From Ignelater luminosus (taxonomy: Eukaryota; Arthropoda; Insecta; Coleoptera; Elateridae): 64,000 nt of DNA. Shown piece after piece: positions 1 through 13,100 of this stretch (position 1 is its first letter; each line of letters opens with the position of its first letter). The translations under genes were made by a program, and so were the position numbers. The stretch is from NCBI GenBank assembly GCA_011009095.1, contig VTPC01007235.1, positions 1 through 64,000 of the forward strand. Direction: 5' to 3'. Under the pieces are notes generated by a model. The model worked only from the letters and a program-made list of their open reading frames with translations, made no database searches and was not told the DNA's origin.

Positions 1-1384
1 TTTTTTGCGTTTCTTTTGTAATCCTGTAACTTAATAACATAATTATGAGAATGAATTCCAATATAATTAACTGGAAAAAATAGCACAAGGGAAATATTTA
101 TTTGAAACTATTCTTTTCTGGACTAAAATCGTGTAATAGTCGTTTCTGAATTCTTAAATAAATTATTATCAGGTAAAACTTGAAAATTAATTTATGGAGT
201 CTAAAGAATAATTCACAATTAAAATTCAGACTTTGCAATCATAACTTCATTACCTGTTTACTGTGTACGTTTACTAAATCACTAAATTTTACCTTTGATA
301 TAGTCTTCCTACCCAACACTGACTAAAACTTGAGTGTTTTTACATATGAATCCATAAGATTACGCAGGATAAACATATGATGGGTAGAGGAAGACTCAAG
401 TAGCTTTTTGGTTGCCATCAGCTTGTGGTAATTGTCTTATCATCTTAACAGTTTGTTTCTAATACCACAACATTAGAACCTATGAAGCATGGTCATCACA
501 ACGACATAAATAAAATTCAAAAATTTGATTTAAAAATGCACATGAATTTATCATATTTCCTAAAGGTTCTGAAGCTTGATAGTAGTAGCACCTAGTGGTT
601 AAACTTGGAAGCAGAATCTATTCACGTTTTTGGTTAACTTATTTGTTTTATCGTTTGAAAAAAGCGTAGAAAAGATCTGTAGACCTTTAAATAATTTTGA
701 CTTCTTTTCATACAATGCATATCAGGATTTCTAGCTAACACACTAACTAATAGGGAGTTTGGCTAACGCTACAAAGTTTGGCTCGATTTATGGAACAAAA
801 TTCGTTTAATACTCTAATTTGGTAGCTGCAAGTTATTGCGCAACAAACTATTTTGGATTCCTATGGCAGATCCTGTTCAAACTTAAAGCTCTACGTAGAT
901 CTATCTAGTAAATAATTTAAGTACATTTTGTCAATCATGTTTGGCCAAAATGTTTTGTTTTTTATTATTTATATCTTGAAAGAAACGTGGCAAGTATTAT
1001 TTAATTATCAGTTACAGCGAAGTCATGTTAATATAATTTAAATTGGTAAGAGTATATAAGAAAGAATTCGTATATTCTATCACTGATAACGAAAGAGACA
1101 AGAAAGCTTTATTCTTAGCTATTATGTTATAATAAAAAGCTTTAACAGAAATTACGCCAGATTCACACCTACTTCTACGTATATGTTAAAAGCTACCTAA
1201 CTTTCTTTTCATGCTTGCAGTACGCATATTCGTTTAAATGGGAGAGAAGGAGAAATCACACTATTGGTGGATTAAGAATTTAAGCCGTGTATGATATAGA
1301 CAATTAGGATTTGGTGGACATAAGAATGATTTTGTAGAGGATGTTTGAGTTATGCTCTAAAAAGCAAAGATTCTTTAATTTATT
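1..1384. other. AT-rich non-coding stretch
   Basis: I see no coding frame, RNA gene or clear repeat here. Base composition is strongly AT-rich, like the rest of the window's background. Confidence 0.6.
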
Positions 1385-2110
1385 TTCATTATGCTATCGA
1401 AGACGAGAATCTCGCGTCCCGAAGACTATTCAGGATGTCAGACACCCGAGGTTAGGGATAAGCATCCCGCTTAGTAACAGAATTAAGTTTTAAACCATCG
1501 AAGCGTAGTTGGTTTTCCCCATTTGGCTTCTTGACCAACAGGATAGGACCACTGCATAAAGAAGTGTTCGGTTGGACGACCCCCAATTACAACATACGGC
1601 CCCATTCAGCATTTATCAGCTTCTGGATTGCAGGCTTTATAGGCAAGGCGTCTCCTGTGTCAATCCGGTGTTGCACCAGGTGGGGTTTTCCTAGATTCTG
1701 TAACTCACAACCTAACCTCCTCTAATCGAGCCCGTTGCTCGGCAGTTAATGTAGAGGAATCATTGTTGACATTAATTGAAGCAGCTTGACAAGACTTGTA
1801 ACTCCAAGGAGACTTAGAGAAATTTAACGCAATTGAGAACGTTTTGCAGAAATCCACTCCCAGTATAACTGCATGCTAAATGGTCGGAATCATCCAGAAC
1901 GTAATTTTCTGCGTGACCTCTTTAAAAGTCACCGGCAATTTGATTACACCCATTATACTTATACTCCGTCAGCGGTAGTAACTTAACAGTCGGTTGCGGT
2001 TTGATGTTTAGCACCCAGTCGTTTTAAAAGGGGTATCCCGAATGATGGAAATTTTAGATCCGGAATCAACCAAAGCTTTGACCCCATGACCCTGAAGTAG
2101 AATTTCTATG
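1385..2110 (-). pseudogene. gypsy Pol remnant: retropepsin and N-terminal reverse transcriptase
   Basis: The minus strand at 2100-2041 reads GVKALVDSGSKISII, the aspartic-protease active-site block (D-S-G). Further on, HRIDTGDALPIK (about 1680-1650), GPILLVKKPNG (about 1545-1515) and KLNSVTKRDAYP (about 1485-1450) are RT blocks typical of Ty3/gypsy elements. The YxDD motif is never reached because the element is cut off at about 1385. Frames shift between blocks and there are stops. It is part of the same element as the Gag remnant to its right. Confidence 0.85.
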
Positions 2111-2229
2111 TAAGGACGCTTACTAGAACAAGAGACGGACATTAGGAAGAACACTTGAGAGAACTTGCATGAGGTTCTTACAAATTGGAGCCAATCGGTC
2201 CAATCTGAGGCAGGCTGTCTTTCTCCACT

Positions 2230-2800
2230 ACTTGACGAGGCTCGAGAGTCGCATGCTTAGATGGATTACATCTTGGGCAGGTTCGGACGATACAATTCTT
2301 CCTTCCACACTTGAAGCAGAAGCGAGTCTGAGGGTGCCGACAAACATCAAAAGTATGTCCGGCCTCTTGACAATTCCAACACTTGAAACCAGTCCCGCGG
2401 CTAACAGCAGCAACCTATTTCACTCGTTGCCCAGACGAGCTAGGTTTGTACAAAAGTTCCGGCTCTAACACCTCCAACACGCAGAGGGAGGGTGGAATTT
2501 AGATTTCAAGATCTTCTCTTGCTCGATGAGACAGCACGCAGTCTTCAGTTTTTCTAATTTGTGAAAGTGTAAGAATAGTATTTTTTCAGAGAAATAGGGC
2601 AACAAATTGCGTTAAATTTTCTGGACCTTAAGCGCCTCTATAGGCGGACTCGACAACCGATTGAAAAGATTTTCCATGGCTGCAATGAAGATGACTATCT
2701 TCTCGTCCTTCTTTTAGGTTCTGGCCTTGATCTCCCACAAGGATGTATCGTAGTCGGGTGGCAAGACATCGACCTTAAGTTTTTCAGCCAAGTGGTTCCA
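2230..2800 (-). pseudogene. gypsy Gag remnant with two zinc knuckles
   Basis: On the minus strand a capsid-like stretch reads EKIVIFIAAMENLFNRLS (about 2710-2655), a pattern typical of insect gypsy Gag. It is followed after some 250 bp by the knuckle CWNCQEAGHTFDVC (CX2CX4HX4C) and a second knuckle CFKCGRKNCIVRTC. The second has Cys where His is normal (CX2CX4CX4C). Gag packages the element RNA into particles; the knuckles bind nucleic acid. In-frame stops within the capsid part (about 2719 and 2610) show the frame is dead. No initiator Met could be assigned. Confidence 0.8.
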
Positions 2801-3700
2801 GCACTATACCGAATTACGAACCGACCTAAACCAGATGAAGGCCTGTCTCAAAAAAGGCCCAACGCAGAAAGGAACAGCTGCTGCTTGGAAATACCTCGTG
2901 CTACTTATGGTTCCGCCACTCGTTATAAGAATCTGACTAGAGTGCATGACACGTTCCATCTTACAACAGGGATGAGAGTACCTACGGTTCCTCTATGAAA
3001 ATTTTCCTGCCTAACAGGAACTGATTCATTTTCAACAGCCTCCAACCGTTGCTCCCAAGGGGAGTATTTGGCAGTAAAAGTTCCCTGATCTTTCACGAAT
3101 TCTAATAAAATGTGACCATCCTCGTTGGTCACGTAGGTAGCATTTTCCCCTTTAGCAATTCTCAGAGAACTGAAAGTAGTTAGCTGCGACGAATGTGATA
3201 GCGGTTCTGCAAAAGACGCCGGCCACTAGGACGTAGGGACGTTTCTGAAACAACATTTTCCCCCAAAGACCTACAAAATTGGTTCGACCTCGACACATGA
3301 TTCGTAGTCAGCATGTCCAACAACGAGAATGGTTGGAGGAAATTCGATGACTCAGAAGATCTGAACATCTCCTCGTCTCGAAAAACTTACTTCTTGCAAG
3401 TCTCTATCTCCTCCCGCAGGTCCTACCTGTAATCTACCTAACCGATGTCTAAGGTGACACAGAATTTGTACACCTTTACGTCTCCCGTAAATCCACTCAA
3501 CCTTTATTCTAATTCCTGAACCTTGCACCTACATTCACGCAATCCCTCCAGGGCATTCATTGCAGAACTTCCCTTCTGCAAAATTCCTGATTCTCGTTTA
3601 CTCACTTTTAACGTCAAGCTCTGATGATACAAGAGAATACGTCTTTAATGTTTTGACTCTTACTACTTATAGACTAAGTTTCAAAAATCGGTGAGGTACA

Positions 3701-6700
3701 CTTCGTGCATCTCCCTTGTTAGTTTATTATTATATAAGGTTAGGACGAATTCTATGAATAAATTTGCTAAAAACAATTTACTTTTGACGATTTGCTATTG
3801 TTAAAACAAAACCGATTTTTCCCGAGACAGTTTAAATTAATAAAAATTAGCTAACAGCCCTTGCATTATATACAAGTAAAAACAAAAAAATGCCATTCAA
3901 GTTAGATTGAGTCTTTGTAGCAAACTATTCTCTCCAGCAATTTCACGCAATCGATTTCGTATACATAGCGTACTCCATCTTATAAATGCAACGTGTCACA
4001 TGCATGTATAGCTGTATAGTTTGCAAAGTATCCAGAGCGATCATGTTATACCTAATTTGTAAAAGTTTGTTCCATGCTTACATAATTATTCCTGAAATTA
4101 AATATCTTTCCAATAGTTAAGTCTAAACGCGAACATCAAAATCCTGCACTAACCTTCAAGCTCTATTTTTCTATTTTAAAAATGTAACTAAAAGCGTGTT
4201 CAAGTGGAAACCAAAGTTCACGTAATATCTGTGACATTTATTCTACTTTGGAAGTTTATTCAAATGCCCTCTGATATATGTTTGTAGTGTACATGCGAAA
4301 ATTAAACCGTGATTTATATTATCATTCATTCTTGAATTTCGCTTCTCCGCAATACTCCTAAGATAAATATAACTTTGGATGTTTATCGAAGTTGTTATAC
4401 TATGAAAAATCCAGACATTAATTTCCGCGTATTTAGGTTAAAAATACTTTTCAGGTCCGCTGGGTTTAACATTGTTATCGATTCCAGCAAAAGGATTATT
4501 AAGGTTTGTTTTCTGCTCATTGGAATTGAGCTAATCTTTTTCTGTCATTAGTTGTCTGTCTTAATCCGTCTTAACAGTAAGCTCCTCCGTTTGAGATATC
4601 GTTCTTTGCTAAGAAAATTAAGTTTGTACGTACCAATTTCGATCTCTGTATTATTAAAAGAATTGAAATGGAAAAAGACCTATTTAAACAGCAAACCTCT
4701 TCAATAAATAAATAACATCTAACTGCATCATTAAGTATTCTTGCCGACTTTTACCTAACTCAATAAACGACATCCTAATGTTAATTTAATTGAGGTTTCA
4801 ACACACCCTAACACAACCCAAGGGTACCATACGCGGTATAATGTTTTGGGAAATTATTCAGTATTACATAACTAACATTGTTTTAGGGGGTTTATTGTTG
4901 TTTTATAACCAAAACTTTTCTATTATCATATTTCTTCATTTTTCCTTATTTTCTTTTCAAATAAAAAGTACATAAAAAATAACAATAAAATCAAAATCAA
5001 ATCCAAGTGCAGATCAAAGATATCTCCGTAGAGCACGAAAACAATTTTCATTTTTTCCCTCCAATTGTTGCTGAAAAACTGGCCCGTAAAGGTATAGTTT
5101 ATGGGGTCTGCAGTGTATCAGTGCCGTAAGGCCGTGAATTGTCTTCTTTACGGGTGATTTGGGCGACGTTTACCTGTAATAAGGTGGTAGATAGAGGCCT
5201 CAGATGTCGTCTGGAGTCTGCTCGCCGCCAAACCGTGCCATCAAAGCAGAAACGTGACTGGAATTCTGCCAAACTAATGGGAAGTAAAATTCGTTGCTGA
5301 ACTTTGTAAAATATTTTTACTTTGTTGTAGTATTACGTTACCGAATGCGCTGGATTCGATATGCAACGAAAGGAATATTTAAAAAATTTGCATCTTGTCG
5401 CTTTTCCTAGTTTTCAATTTTCTTTTTTCTTAAACTAACAAACTTGGAAAATATTGCATCCGATTACGGCTAATTAATCAAAACTTTCTGAAACTTTTTT
5501 CTTTAGAGCATCCTTGCCCAATTAAGCAGCTGCTGACTTGCGTCTTTTATTAACAAAACCCAAATTAAAACTCTTAAACGCAGAGAGAGCTCGCAGAGGA
5601 TGTAAAAATTTATTTTACTGTCCTCTTGTGTGTGCCCCAATGAAAAATTTAAAAAATAATTTTTAAGAAATTCCATTCAGAAAGTCGACAATAGCGTACA
5701 ATTTCCAGGGAATGCCGCGATTTTCCAGCCATATTTTTTTGCATTCCTAAAACAATAAGGCAAAGAATAAAGGAGATAAAGAATGGTTATTTTGAAATCC
5801 CGTACTTTAAAAATCCCGTTGGATCTCTTAACAACAGGCGAGTCCTGCTGCGTATGCAGAGTGTGACCCTGCGGGACGCTAGGCCGTTAACTCCCTTTTC
5901 TTTTCAGTAATATTTCTCTATTCCGCGGAAGGATATTACACCCAAGACTAATAAAAGAAAATTGTCATATAACTTCAAGAATAACTCGTTTAAAGGACCC
6001 CCTTACTTTCTAGTTTAGAGATACATTGTAGAATTATACTACTCCTATAAAAAATGAAGCCATTACAAGTTTCATTTAAGAAAAGAAAATCTTGGCAATT
6101 CAATTGATTTAAATTCGGTTTTAAATCAAATCCTAACAAATCTTCGTATTGTGGTTATTTTTTGCTGTTTAATGCGTCTAGACTTGGTTGCAAGCCAACT
6201 TAAATCTTCCTGACATTCGAGATTAACTTCTAGAATGTAATGGATTTATACAAAAAAGGCCATAAATTTATGTAAAATAAAAATAAGTAATCTAAATTCC
6301 AATGATAACAATTAATTTCGGTAACTAATAGGTACATATAATCATAATTCTGAAAATGCACAACTAACTAGGATGTTTATTGTGTCATCAAGGCTATTTG
6401 GTACAGATCTCACGTAGCTTGTAACTAAGTATTGTGCCTGCAATGAATGCAGTTGTTTAGGGTTGGAATACAGATAAAAATAGGGTTGAATTGGATTCTG
6501 GAGCTTAGGGGCGCATCGTAGAGGATCGAAGTCTGAAACTATTTATTTTTAGGTATTCCCACCATAAATTATTCAAATGGAAAAAATCCCGTTGCCAGCT
6601 AGTCAAATTAGAATAAAACATGTTACATGCGCGAGTGTTAGATTTATGTTCATACAAAAACATTCCCAATAATATTATATGCAACCTCTGCCAGCATATA

Positions 6701-8690
6701 GCTTGTTATTTTTATGATAGCTAGCACAAAATCTCGTAACGAAATTCTGCTGCAAATTTATGTCATTGCTGGTATATTACCAGTGAGCGTTTTTCACAGA
6801 AAGCGCTCGTGATTGCACGATTGTGCTATCAATGTAACTTCGTGGTTTCAAATGAAGCTGTGCTTTGGTCTTAACTGATTGCACGACCACTCGAAATCCC
6901 CTCAAGCTAGTCAAATGCAAGCGTTCACGTGAATTCCTGAATAACTTCTGAAACGATACATTATCCCATTTTCGTTAATTGCGACAAACGACATTCTCTT
7001 TGTAATTAATTTTTTGACGTACTTCTCGTGCGTTGTAATTTTGTAGTTTTTAAGTTACGTAGTTCCATGCGTTCAAATTCAAAGGCTTTCTTAATTTTAT
7101 TTATATTATAACAATCTGAGCGCCTCAAGATCTACACTATATAATGTAAACGCCTTCAATTATTATTTTGTTTTTTTATAAATTGGTCTTATAATTTATT
7201 CTTAATGCGGACGTTTACACCATCGATGGTGCTGTTAAACTTATTCGTGTTACATCTGATGCCAAAATCCTTGGATTTATGAATTACTCTAGTTAACTAG
7301 GACTTGCAAGGTCCTAGGCCGGCAAGCTCAGTAGTTGACCTTGACCTAGAACACAGCGCCAGTTCCCGAACGACCAACCAAACACATGCAGAAAATACCC
7401 CAAAAATATAAAAGTGCAAGCAGCAATACAACACCAAAAATTCCTTTATAAAAGACAACTATAATGAATTAATTACTATACAGCAACCCAAAGAAATTTC
7501 CTTATTATTAACAACAATTGAATAGGTGTACAGATTTAGCTCTGTAACAAATATAAATATAACAACTAAAAACAAGTGACAAACAATTTTAATGCCGCAT
7601 CCGGTACATGAACGGGTTTTCAATTTAAAGTTTTAATTAAGATAGAGAAAAAAAATTTATTATAAAAGATTTTTGCCAAGATAAAAAAATTTCCAACAAT
7701 ACGTTCAGAACAAATTCCTAGAATAATTTTTAGTAATTCTTAGAAAAAGAACAAAATTGACAAAAGTGATAAGCGTAAAGCGAAGTAAAATAAAATTATC
7801 AGACTAGCAAGCAAAACTCAACAAACATAAATTTTTATCAAAAAAATTGCACTCGTATAAATAAGCGATGATAAGAAACTAGACGTTTAGAAACTTCTTG
7901 TACAATCGAATTTCCAAAAATAGGAAAGCTTTACTCTGAAGCTCAAAAATACTTTATGAGACCGAGGCGTTAATAAAAAACCCTCGATGGTTTAAGGTTC
8001 CTGAACCACAGTGGTAGCGCTGTCGAAACCCTCTTGATCGCCAAACTATTATCTTCCGGAAGCTAGTACCAACAATTTTTCCATTACCCGGAATGAGCTA
8101 CAAGATTACCAAGATGGTGAAGAAAAACAATCCTGACACAAGCAACCCACTTCCCCCACTCGCTGAGACTCGATGCACAAAAAACTTAATTATACATCAC
8201 CAGTTTTAAGCAACGGTCTCCTGCTCACCACGTCTCTCTAACTTAATCGCGGCAACCCACCTCCTCCACCTAGCTCGACCGGTCGGCACCCCCGCTTGTG
8301 GACCGAGAAATCGAACCTGTTCCGCAAGAGACTAATAATTTAACCAAGAAGGTGTTACGGATAAAACTGGAATTAGTGACCCATCGGTAGTGTAACCATA
8401 TATCAAATCGATATGCCACCTGTAATGTTAGCCTCTATACAGTCGAAGACGGGTCGTGATCTAAGAGAGCTTAGAGCAAGCGATTAACGATAATAATACG
8501 GTAATCTTAGGGATTTCGGCATTGAGAGGGCACCAACTGTGGTAGAGGGACGGTGTCCTAGTTTTAAATAGAAGACCCCACAGCTGATTTTTGTGTTTAA
8601 GTCAGTAGGCTAGATGTTAGCCAGGGTCGAGCAACAGGTTCGAATGATACACAAATAAATGAAATGGAGATTGTACTGCACAATATTAAC
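3701..8690. other. Long stretch without recognisable genes
   Basis: Mostly AT-rich with no frame I can assign. Between about 7980 and 8660 the sequence is noticeably richer in GC and looks unlike the background; it could be the end or leader of an old retroelement into which the mariner at 8888 landed, but I see no protein motif to support that. Confidence 0.5.
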
Positions 8691-8781
8691 GGGCCTTTCA
8701 CCACTGTCAAACTGTTCGTCGGGTTTTTCACTAGTATGAAACGATGTTCTCAAGCCCTTCACCAATGTGAAGCGATGATTA
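8691..8781 (+). repeat. Three imperfect ~30-bp tandem units
   Basis: Units start at 8691, 8721 and 8752. Each begins with a G/C-rich triplet then a block like TTTCACCACTGT / TTTCACTAGTATGAA / CTTCACCAATGTGAA followed by CGATG or a relative. Copies differ at about a third of positions. Confidence 0.5.
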
Positions 8782-8887
8782 AGTATTCTTTATAGTGGAA
8801 TACTTTTATCCAGCGGTTGATTACTTGACGGTAATATGCAGATGTATTTCGCAAATAATTGCGAATGTAGGCTGACAAATAGTACAT

Positions 8888-10153
8888 AGGTGTATACCTA
8901 TGAAATGAGATTTTTTTTTCAATTTTAAACGTTTATTAACACAACATGGTTACAAATTTAATCTTCAAAATAATAGCCATCGCTAGCGACACATTTTACC
9001 CATCTCTCAGGCAATTTGTGAATGCCGCGCCAAAAAAATTGGCCGTCTTTGGCCGCAAACCAATCATCGAGCCATTTTTTGGCTTCTTCGTGAGAATTGA
9101 AGCGCTGCTCGGAAAGTGCGTGGCCCATCGATGCAAACAAATGATAATCGGAAGGCGCCAAGTCTGGTGAGTAAGCCGCATGCACCAGGGGTTCCCAATC
9201 GTACGTCTCCACCAATTCCCGGGTCGCTCTTGATCGATGTGGTGGTGCATTGTCATCAAGAAAAATTACTTTGTGACGCCGATCGGCATATTCTGGGCGT
9301 TTTCGGTGTATAGCGCTGTTCAAATCGGCCAATTGTCGTTGGTAGCGTGCACCGTCAACTGTTTCACCTGGTTTTAATAGCTCGTACCAAATCATACCAT
9401 GCTGATCCCAGAAAACACACAGCATTGCCTTGCGGCCGAAGCGATTTGGTTTGGCCGTTGATTTTGGCTTGTGGCCGGGCGGACCATACGATCGTTTACG
9501 CTTGGGATTGGAGAAATACACCCGTAACGATTCGATGCAAAAAAGACTTCCTTTTGAACCGGGAGAGCAGCATTTCACAAGTGGTTTTTCGGTTCTCTTG
9601 CTGCCTTTTAGTCAGTTCATGCGGCACCCATCTTCCGACCTTTAAAATCATGCCCATGTCTTTCAAACGTTTGCAAATGGTTTTTTGGGTCACTCACAAC
9701 TGCTCTGCCATCATTTCTTGCGTTTGACCATCACCTTCATTCAACAATGCTTGCAATTCGGTGTCCTCAAACTTTTTCGGTGGCCGGCCACGTTCTTCGT
9801 TCTCCACGCTAAAATCACCACTTCGGAATTTTTCAAACCACCTGAAGCACTGTGCTCTGCTTAGAGCATGTCCACCGCAAGCTTCTATAAGCATTTGATG
9901 AGCTTGAGAAGCGTTTTTCTTCAATTGATAGCAGAAAATCAACGATGTCCGCAAATCGTAGTTTGAAGGCACGAAATTCGACATTTTTAAGTGCGAAAAA
10001 AATGCGTTGTTGTATGAAACATCACAAACAATGAATTGAATATTGTTGACAGATGACAGACGAAAACAATAAGACATTTGGGACAGTTTAAAAATACTCC
10101 TAGCGACATCTGTGGTCTAATAGCTGAAAGTCTCATTTCATAGGTATACACCT
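8888..10153 (-). mobile_element. mariner element (mauritiana-like), 1266 bp, non-autonomous by decay
   Basis: The ends are perfect 23-bp inverted repeats: AGGTGTATACCTATGAAATG... at 8888-8910 and its reverse complement at 10131-10153. The flanking dinucleotides are compatible with a TA target duplication with one mutated copy. The single gene inside runs on the minus strand and almost fills the element, as in other 1.3-kb mariners. The perfect repeats beside a damaged gene suggest fairly recent insertion of an already defective copy or movement by a related transposase. Confidence 0.92.
8958..9984 (-). pseudogene. mariner transposase, broken
   Basis: Starts at the Met codon ending at 9984 (MSNFVPSNYDLRT), the usual mariner start, although the frame is open further upstream to 10077. 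The helix-turn-helix N-terminus is intact to a TGA stop at about 9696 (after QEMMAEQL), then continues in the same frame. Near 9520 about a dozen bases are missing and the frame shifts: after FLHRIVTG the next residues are VYFSNPKRK, so the conserved DEKW with the first catalytic Asp is gone. The second Asp (FLDDNAPPH) and third (SPDLAPSDYHLF) are present with the 34-residue spacing of DD34D enzymes, followed by WRGIHKLPERW and the stop. Cut-and-paste activity is not possible from this copy. Confidence 0.93.
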
Positions 10154-13100
10154 GGTATAAGTCAACGATGCTTCTTCATAAGAGATTTTAAAAAAGGGTG
10201 AAGTTTATTTACCCTAATGGGAACTAGTCCAATACAAAGGGACCCCAATTGTTGGCACAAAATACACTGAACTCGCGGAACTGGTTTACACAAGATTTAA
10301 TTTACAGCTACTACACAAATTTTTACAAGAATGGACATCTTTATTATATATTAAGTAACAAGATATTTTAATTGACTTTCAAAATATCTATACAGAGCGA
10401 GGCAGTACAAATCTCGTAGAAAGTTTGATAAAAATATTCAGGTATTATAAGATAAATAACGCTATGGTAGTTTTGAGAGTTCATTGTAAAATTACTTGGC
10501 AATTTCCGCCTGCTGGCAATGATTTTCGAGGTACCGTACGATAAAGACGCATCCGGAATATCCTGGGAAAATGTCTATAAATTGTTTAACGAAGACAGAA
10601 TTCATTCGCGATATTTTCATCCAGGTATAACTTCACCTCAGCAGAGAATTAGTATAACACTGGACTATCTCTCGGTAGTTCGCGAAACTATTTCTATATT
10701 CTTCTAAGAGATCGGACTGGAGAAATCGTAATTTCTTCGTGTCAGAGACGCGCAGTAGTCGCGGAAGAAAGTGGTTTGTTTGCCAACAGCAAGGCTTATA
10801 AATTTTGTTATCGTGGGAAATGTATAACCCAAATATAATTACGCTGGTGTCCTCCAGAAAGCAGAAATTGTAGAGGGTAGGAACGCAACCATTTTGGCCC
10901 CGTTGGTGTAGCATCGGTGTGTATCCTACATTTTGGAAGTTCCGCAAAATTTTAATAGTGCTTGAGACTCAGTGATTTTCGTTTATAAAATTGTGTGTAA
11001 ACGCCTGGATTTTGTTCTAATGTTTTTTTTGCGATTAACGTAAAATAAGTGGTTGTTCTTCGAAATTAAAGTTTTCTCAATTATTGGATCTAGCTGCCTT
11101 TCGTCGGAAAATAGAGGTCTGCACATACCTTCTGGAAGAAAGAATTCCTGTATGAGTAAGAAAAAAAACCTGTTATGTTTTATTATATGAATTTTAATGT
11201 TTAAAGACTAGGAGAACGTCGAACTTTGTGAAATATTTTATACGAAAACTTTGCTTAGACAGGATCAGTTTCGTATTGTTTTATTGAAGCATAATTTTTA
11301 CAAGTAACTTTTTAACTAATTTGTAACAAGAACGTTCCCAGGTAATTTTAGCCGGTGTTTGATAAATTGTTGCAACAAAATTACTAACTTGGCAATCATT
11401 TCTTTGTTCTTAAATGTAAAGTTCAGTTGCCAATATTTAACAATTTATGGTCAAGTTTACCTTAGTGGGGTTAATTAATATTTGAATTTTGATCTTTTGT
11501 GTTTTATTTTAAAATTTTAACGTAACAGAATCATTTCGCTTTGTTTATTGTAATAATTTGTTTTTCTTGTAGTTTGTTTCTGTTTTTATTATTTTATCGA
11601 CTCTGTTCTCCAAACAGAAATTAATTTACGCCTCTTATTGATATTCTTTTGTAGTGTTATTTTATTATTGTTTTTGTATTTTTGTTTGTGTGTGTTTGAT
11701 TTATTTTTTTTTATTATCATTATTGTTTTAATAAATGTGAGTAAGGTCGACTTTTTGTATTTTTGTTGTTGTAAGTGGATCTCTGGTCCAAGCGAAGCAG
11801 CTTAATTTCATTATTTTGTTCTTTTGGCTATCAAAAAGCACGTAGTGTATATTCCAAATTTCAATTATAGACTAGATATCTTTGCTCAAGAGAGAAGTAA
11901 ATATTGAATTGGCATTTCTCTCTTGTATCGTTTTAAAAGAAGGAAGTCTTCAGAGGATTTCCTGAGCAAAATTAAGTAAAACAAATCAAGTGCTTATACA
12001 GTGTTTATTTTGTGAATTGAGTCTCATTGGTGAAACGTCAGAGCGACTTTTAATAGAGCTTCCACGAGGTAAGTTACACACAGGGTGAGATTTCGTAAGA
12101 GGCCTATATACAGGGTGTCGGATTCACGAGTAGTCGCGTGACCGACCATCAGAACCCTTCGATCTACGACTGCTGGCGCCCTCTTTTACGACCATCTATT
12201 AGTTTAATAAGAGTTTTGGAAAACGGTGAGCTTCTCTTTGTGAGAGATTAGCCAAGTTTATTTGAGAATCCACCCCATCTGCGGCATGAGCTACGGGATT
12301 TAACATCTACCATTGGTCTGGACGGGACTTGTGCATACCTTTGAGCACTGGCCCGTTACAAAAGGTAACTTCTAATCGCCCAAGAGGGTGGAACTAACAG
12401 ATGATTTGTTGATCAACATATCGGCTTAGCGGAAAATCGATAAAATAATGCAAGAAGGGTGTGATTTAGCGAGAAATTTGGACGTTGCACTCGGCAATTG
12501 TAGCTATATAAATCTTGTCTATTCTAGACAAGGTGACAGATTTATAGTTTTAATGGTAATAAAACCAAACGGTAAAAGTATAGAATGCTTTGAATCGCAA
12601 AACTGAAATCTGAAGAATATAAATTCAAAATTAATTTCATTTTATATGAAACCCTAATACATTTCTAATTTATATTAAGAAAACATTTTATTAAAGGAAT
12701 TCTCGAGAAACTTAACGTTCCCAAGCTATAAATTTAGACACTAAAGACATTAAACCAAAGGGCTTTTATGTTATAGAAAGACAAACTTAATTTCTAAAAA
12801 AGAATAACATATTTACAAAAGGAAAAGATTGAAAATAATAAAGTGATATATCGTTATCGCGAAAAGTTCGCAAATTACTGTATTTTCCTAATAAAGGTCC
12901 TAACTCCATGGAACAGTAAAATTCCAACCGTAACAATCTTTTCGAATGATTTTCCTTTTTCCTTTACCTTACCCTTACCTCCGATGACGTCAACATTTTT
13001 TTCTTTAATGGCAACTCACCTTTTTTTTGCAGATTCTGCGTATGAAAATGTAGGAAATTCATTCCAACAGTTTGCAATGAAATCGTTAACAGAATATCGA

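Larger units (their letters stand above)
1385..3700 (-). mobile_element. Ty3/gypsy-type LTR retrotransposon remnant (gag-protease-RT start)
   Basis: Read on the minus strand, the stretch carries in the right order a capsid-like Gag segment (about 2800 to 2580), two zinc knuckles (about 2400 to 2270), a retropepsin active-site segment (about 2100 to 2041) and the start of a gypsy-type reverse transcriptase (about 1700 to 1388). Composition is less AT-rich than the flanks. The RT stops after its second block, so the rest of pol (RNase H, integrase) and the 3' LTR are missing at the left edge. I could not define LTRs; the right boundary is a guess from where the composition changes. Several stops and frame changes make it a dead fragment. 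Confidence 0.85.

Noticed and set aside
12078..12130. Transposon terminus from ACAGGGTG words
   Set aside because: No inverted partner with the same sequence could be found nearby.
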